Of a stretch of 16,899 bases of DNA, positions 14,181 through 16,899 are shown in pieces (positions within the stretch are counted from its first letter, which is position 1; each line of letters begins with the position of its first letter). This DNA comes from JAOUEA01 sp035249905 (GTDB lineage: Bacteria > Actinomycetota > UBA4738 > HRBIN12), in the NCBI GenBank assembly GCA_035249905.1, contig DATFFT010000101.1:1-16899 (forward strand). Direction: 5' to 3'. The position numbers and the translations under genes are program-made. The notes beneath the pieces are model-generated. The model was not told where the DNA came from. It was given only the letters and a program-made list of their open reading frames with translations, and made no database searches.

Positions 14181-16294
14181 TCGCGACGGCGGCGGACGAG
14201 ATCGATCACGAGCGCGAGCGTGAGGAACAGCGCCCCCACGCCGAACGCCGCCGGGAGCCATCCGGGAACCCGGTCGCTCACGGCGGTCAGCGCCGTGCCG
14301 AGGATCGCGGCGCCGGCCGTGAGCGCGAGGGCGAGCCGCCGCCCCGCGCGCCGGATCGTCGACTCGAGCGACGCCGCGCGGAAGTTCACCTCGAGCTTCT
14401 GGCCGGGACGAGCACCGATCAGACGCTCCACGGCTTCCACGACGCGATGGAACCGCACCTTGAACCGCTGGGCCTGGTAGAAGAGCGCCTTCGGATCGGC
14501 CTTGCTCGTCATGTCGCGCACGAGCGCCCGCATGAGGAACGATCCCGCCACCTCGAACGGGTCGAGGTCGGGGTCGAGCTGGGCGGTCGCCAGCTGCATC
14601 TGCGCGAGCGCCTTCCCGGTGAGCGCCAGCGACGCCGGCAGCGGCACGTCGTGGCGCAGGGAGATCTCGGTCACCTCCTGCAGGATCGGACCGAGCTGGA
14701 TGTCGGAGAGCGACGCCGTGCGGTACTTCGCGACCATCGCCCCCATCTCCTCGCCGAACGCGTCGACGTCGAGATCGGTGCGGTCCATCGCCCCGGCGAG
14801 CATCAGCGTCACGTCGGTGAGGAACGAGACGTCCTCCTGCCAGAACGCCATCAGCAGCAGCAGGAGCTGCTCGCGCATCTCGGGGCTGACCTCGCCGATC
14901 ATGCCCAGATCGAGCAGGTAGAGCCGCTCCTCCGACGGCTGCCACATCAGGTTGCCCGGGTGCGGGTCGGCGTGGAAGAACCCGTCGACCATGATCTGCT
15001 TGTAGAAGCTCTCGAGCAGCTGCCTCGCGGCTTCCTTGCGCGGCGCCCCCTCGGGCGCGATCGAGATCGGCCCTCCCTGCACGTCCTGCATCACGAGGAG
15101 CCGGGAGGTCGACAGGTCGGCGTGCACCTGCGGCACCCGCAGCCTGGGGTATCGGGCGATGCTCTCGCGCAGGCGCTCGATGTTGCCCGCTTCCTGCCGG
15201 AAGTCGAGCTCGCGGTGCAGGGAGTCGGACAGATGCTGGAAGACGGCCTGCATGTCGATCACCTGGCGCAGCCCGGGGCGATCGGAGACCTTCTCGGCGA
15301 AGACCTCGAGGAGCGCGAGGTCCTGCTCGATGTGCTCCCGGGCGTCTGGACGCTGCACCTTCACCACGACCGGTTCGCCGGTCGCGAGCGTGGCGCGATG
15401 GACCTCGGCGATCGTCCCCGCCGCCAGCGGCGCCGGGTCGATGTGATCGAAGACGTCTTCCCACGGCACGCCGAGCTCCTGCTCCATGACCTCCACGACG
15501 TGCTGCTCGCTCAGGGGCGGCACGCTGTCCTGCAGGGTCGCGAGCTCCTCGATGTACTCCGGCGGCAGCAGGTCGGGCCGTGTGGAGAGGATCTGCCCGA
15601 GCTTCGCGAACGTGGGGCCGAGCTCCTCGAGGGCGGCCCGCAGGCGTTTGCCCTGGCGGTGCCGGCCCACGGCGCCTTCCTGGTCGGGTCTTCCGAACAG
15701 CTCCTTCAGGCCGTGCTTGGCGAAGACGGCGGCGATGCGGCCCCCCCGCGCTGTGAGCCGGGGGGTGAACTCCGCCTCCTCGGCGGCGCTGATGCGCACC
15801 CGGGCCGAGGTCGGCGAGGGCGTGTTGGCGACGACGTGCCCGTCGCCCGCCGTGTTGACGATGATCACGGTGCAGCGGGCGTTGTGGCTGATGCGGTTCG
15901 GCACGTTGCCCAGCAGGAACTCCTTGCGCCCGGCCATGCCGGCGTTCCCGACGACCAGCACGTCGATGGCGTGCTCCTCGGTGGCCTCGACGATCGCCAT
16001 CGCCGGGTCGTCGTGGATCACGACGTGGCCGTGCCCCCGGTCGCCCGCCACCGAGCGGGCATAGTTCTCGAGGTCGTCCGCCGCCGAACGCGCACGGGTC
16101 ACCTCGGCTGCGCCGTACTCGGTGTCGGCTCGGCTCGTCGGCACGATCACCTGAACGACGTGGAGCTCGGCACCGAACGCCTCGGCGAACGTCGCGGCCC
16201 ACCGCACGGCGCGCTCGGCCGTCTGCGATCGATCGGTTCCGACCATCACGCGGTCGATCGCGCCGGCGATCTGGGGCTGGGCCTCGGCGTTCAT
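14177..16294 (-). CDS. Universal stress protein domain fused to ABC1/UbiB (AarF/ADCK) atypical kinase
   Basis: A 705-residue fusion. Residues about 13-148 form a USP domain with D21 (VMVGTDRS) and the ATP-binding G-2x-G-9x-G-N loop at 116-130 (GNAGMAGRKEFLLGN). From about 215 an ABC1/UbiB kinase follows: the KxGQ motif (K231-Q234, FAKLGQILSTRPDLLP), a glycine-containing Ala-rich loop (AAGTIAEVH, 291-299), ATP-site K312 (VVVKVQRP), the ELDFRQEAGN motif, the catalytic HADPHPGN (441-448) and metal-binding D462 in LLDLG. Two hydrophobic spans end the protein (about 655-700, last residues RRRRD). UbiB-family ATPases support isoprenoid quinone or other lipid metabolism at membranes. The ATG at 16294 starts just before the USP fold; a GTG extension to 16384 adds only unconserved residues. 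The gene converges with the HK2 operon and stands alone on its strand. Confidence 0.9.
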   Translation of the reverse strand: MNAEAQPQIAGAIDRVMVGTDRSQTAERAVRWAATFAEAFGAELHVVQVIVPTSRADTEYGAAEVTRARSAADDLENYARSVAGDRGHGHVVIHDDPAMAIVEATEEHAIDVLVVGNAGMAGRKEFLLGNVPNRISHNARCTVIIVNTAGDGHVVANTPSPTSARVRISAAEEAEFTPRLTARGGRIAAVFAKHGLKELFGRPDQEGAVGRHRQGKRLRAALEELGPTFAKLGQILSTRPDLLPPEYIEELATLQDSVPPLSEQHVVEVMEQELGVPWEDVFDHIDPAPLAAGTIAEVHRATLATGEPVVVKVQRPDAREHIEQDLALLEVFAEKVSDRPGLRQVIDMQAVFQHLSDSLHRELDFRQEAGNIERLRESIARYPRLRVPQVHADLSTSRLLVMQDVQGGPISIAPEGAPRKEAARQLLESFYKQIMVDGFFHADPHPGNLMWQPSEERLYLLDLGMIGEVSPEMREQLLLLLMAFWQEDVSFLTDVTLMLAGAMDRTDLDVDAFGEEMGAMVAKYRTASLSDIQLGPILQEVTEISLRHDVPLPASLALTGKALAQMQLATAQLDPDLDPFEVAGSFLMRALVRDMTSKADPKALFYQAQRFKVRFHRVVEAVERLIGARPGQKLEVNFRAASLESTIRRAGRRLALALTAGAAILGTALTAVSDRVPGWLPAAFGVGALFLTLALVIDLVRRRRD

Positions 16295-16392
16295 GGGCGC
16301 ATCATGGCGGTTCAAGGGCGCCGCGACCAGGTGGGGGGCGGGTGGTCCCGTGTGTGGGCAGCGAAGCTCCCCGGGTGGCGGCACCCCGTTGG

Positions 16393-16398
16393 TAGACT
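16393..16398 (+). promoter_or_regulatory. Possible -10 element of the tRNA-Thr gene
   Basis: TAGACT fits the TANNNT -10 consensus and ends 10 nt before the mature tRNA 5' end. No clear -35 is visible. The 114-nt gap also has to hold the promoter of the divergent USP-UbiB gene. Confidence 0.4.
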
Positions 16399-16408
16399 GC
16401 CCGCCCTC

Positions 16409-16482
16409 GCCGGAGTAGCTCAGTCAGGCAGAGCAACCGCCTCGTAAGTGGTAGGTCATGGGTTCGAATCCCATCTCCGGCT
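16409..16482 (+). tRNA. tRNA-Thr (anticodon CGT)
   Basis: A complete cloverleaf can be drawn. The acceptor stem GCCGGAG (16409-16415) pairs with CTCCGGC (16475-16481) and is followed by a T discriminator. The D stem is GCTC/GAGC. The anticodon stem ACCGC/GTGGT (one G-T pair) closes the loop CTCGTAA, with anticodon CGT at 16443-16445 reading codon ACG. The variable loop is AGGTC. The T stem ATGGG/CCCAT closes the loop TTCGAAT. CCA is not encoded. No sign of an integrated element at its 3' end within the window. Confidence 0.95.
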
Positions 16483-16516
16483 CCCCCGGAGACCGCCTCG
16501 AGCCGAACGATGCCGG

Positions 16517-16525
16517 TGCTAGTAT
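16517..16525 (+). promoter_or_regulatory. Extended -10 promoter of the terminal small gene
   Basis: TGCTAGTAT combines the TGn extension with a TANNNT hexamer (TAGTAT, 16520-16525) 9 nt before the ATG at 16535. There is no Shine-Dalgarno between, so a leaderless or near-leaderless transcript is likely. Confidence 0.45.
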
Positions 16526-16534
16526 CCGCCCGCG

Positions 16535-16899
16535 ATGACCATGCTCCGGAAGCTCTCGGCGCTGTTCGCGCTGTGCCTCATGTCCTCGGTCATGTTCGTC
16601 GGCACCGCGAGCGCCCAAGCGATTCAGGACCCCGTAGTGGAAGCCGAGCGGAACGACGGGGGTTGGGTCTACTGGATCGCGATCGCGCTCGCGGTCCTCG
16701 GGGTGCTGGTGGTGATCTTCCTCACGATCCAGTACATGCGCTACGCGCCCCGGTTCTCCAAGGACGAGGAGGGCTTGAAGCTCGTGCGGGCTGACCGGGT
16801 CCGCGTCGGGCAGGAGCTGCCGCGCCGCAACGTCGACCTCTCGCAGGCGGCGCCCGTCGTGGTCGCTCCACCGGCGGTGCCGGCCGCCGCTCCGGCGCT
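16535..16899 (+). CDS. Small secreted/membrane-anchored protein, 3' end outside window
   Basis: The frame is open from the ATG at 16535 to the window end (121 codons visible). It begins with a signal-like segment (LRKLSALFALCLM, then SSVMFVGTASAQA), a possible cleavage after ASA, a short acidic stretch, and a hydrophobic span (about residues 47-68, WVYWIAIALAVLGVLVVIF). A basic cytoplasmic-type region (RYAPRFSKDEEG) follows, then a Pro/Ala/Val-rich stretch at the edge. It could be a type I membrane protein with a small external loop. Start choice: 16535 or the ATG at 16541, both just behind an extended -10 without RBS. The reading is supported by the signal peptide, the promoter position and consistent GC-rich third positions. 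I do not recognise a family. Confidence 0.7.
   Translation, partial: MTMLRKLSALFALCLMSSVMFVGTASAQAIQDPVVEAERNDGGWVYWIAIALAVLGVLVVIFLTIQYMRYAPRFSKDEEGLKLVRADRVRVGQELPRRNVDLSQAAPVVVAPPAVPAAAPA

Noticed and set aside
14220..16399. Further minus and plus frames within the USP-UbiB region
   Set aside because: All are alternative frames of the same gene without conserved features.
13739..16447. 902-codon open frame on the + strand opposite the USP-UbiB gene
   Set aside because: Composition is dominated by Arg, His, Glu and Leu without any fold, typical of the antisense shadow of a GC-rich gene. The minus strand holds clear USP and UbiB motifs, and the frame also runs through HK2's end and the tRNA.
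16409..16482. tRNA as attachment site of an integrated element
   Set aside because: No integrase, no direct repeat of the tRNA 3' end and no phage-like gene is visible in the window.
1..16899. CRISPR array, insertion sequence, prophage or toxin-antitoxin pair
   Set aside because: No regularly spaced repeats, transposase or phage motifs, or characteristic small gene pairs were seen on either strand.

Overview
The window is GC-rich chromosomal DNA with almost no free space between genes. Its content points to an uncultured or deep-branching member of the Actinomycetota. The evidence is the order topA, MFS-thymidylate kinase fusion, holB; a lysine-rich topoisomerase tail; and NarL-type membrane histidine kinases carrying the RYRLYD(I/L)D juxtamembrane motif common in that phylum. 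I see no insertion sequence, prophage, integrase, CRISPR array or rRNA. One tRNA gene is present.

Left part (1-5525), replication and housekeeping: the 3' two thirds of topA, then a fused MFS transporter-like/dTMP kinase gene, then a membrane-anchored universal stress protein (USP) gene that has lost its middle and is frameshifted, then holB (DNA polymerase III delta'). All are on the + strand and closely spaced. A secreted metallophosphoesterase of purple-acid-phosphatase type follows (5603-6580).

Middle part (6704-14165), a signalling island: two paralogous multi-pass histidine kinases and three response regulators of three different designs. These are a stand-alone receiver (6704-7090), a classical receiver-LuxR regulator (9897-10565, minus strand) and a receiver-HTH-class III adenylyl cyclase fusion (10622-11911). 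The last is translationally coupled to the second kinase by an ATGA overlap, and that kinase is coupled to a 65-residue single-span membrane protein by a GTGA overlap. The two multidomain regulators diverge from a promoter region of about 56 bp. A small SnoaL/NTF2-like protein lies between the LuxR regulator and the first kinase. The arrangement suggests that a duplicated two-component module acquired a cyclase output, so a phosphorelay may control cAMP production. This is the most interesting part of the window.

Right part (14177-16899): on the minus strand, a fusion of an N-terminal ATP-binding-type USP domain to an ABC1/UbiB/ADCK atypical kinase with two C-terminal membrane spans. Then come a tRNA-Thr(CGT) gene and the start of a small secreted or membrane-anchored protein, possibly leaderless, which runs off the window end.

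All functional calls come from motif recognition by eye; no database search was run. Most starts were moved inward from the longest open frame to agree with Shine-Dalgarno sequences, gene overlaps or conserved domain starts.
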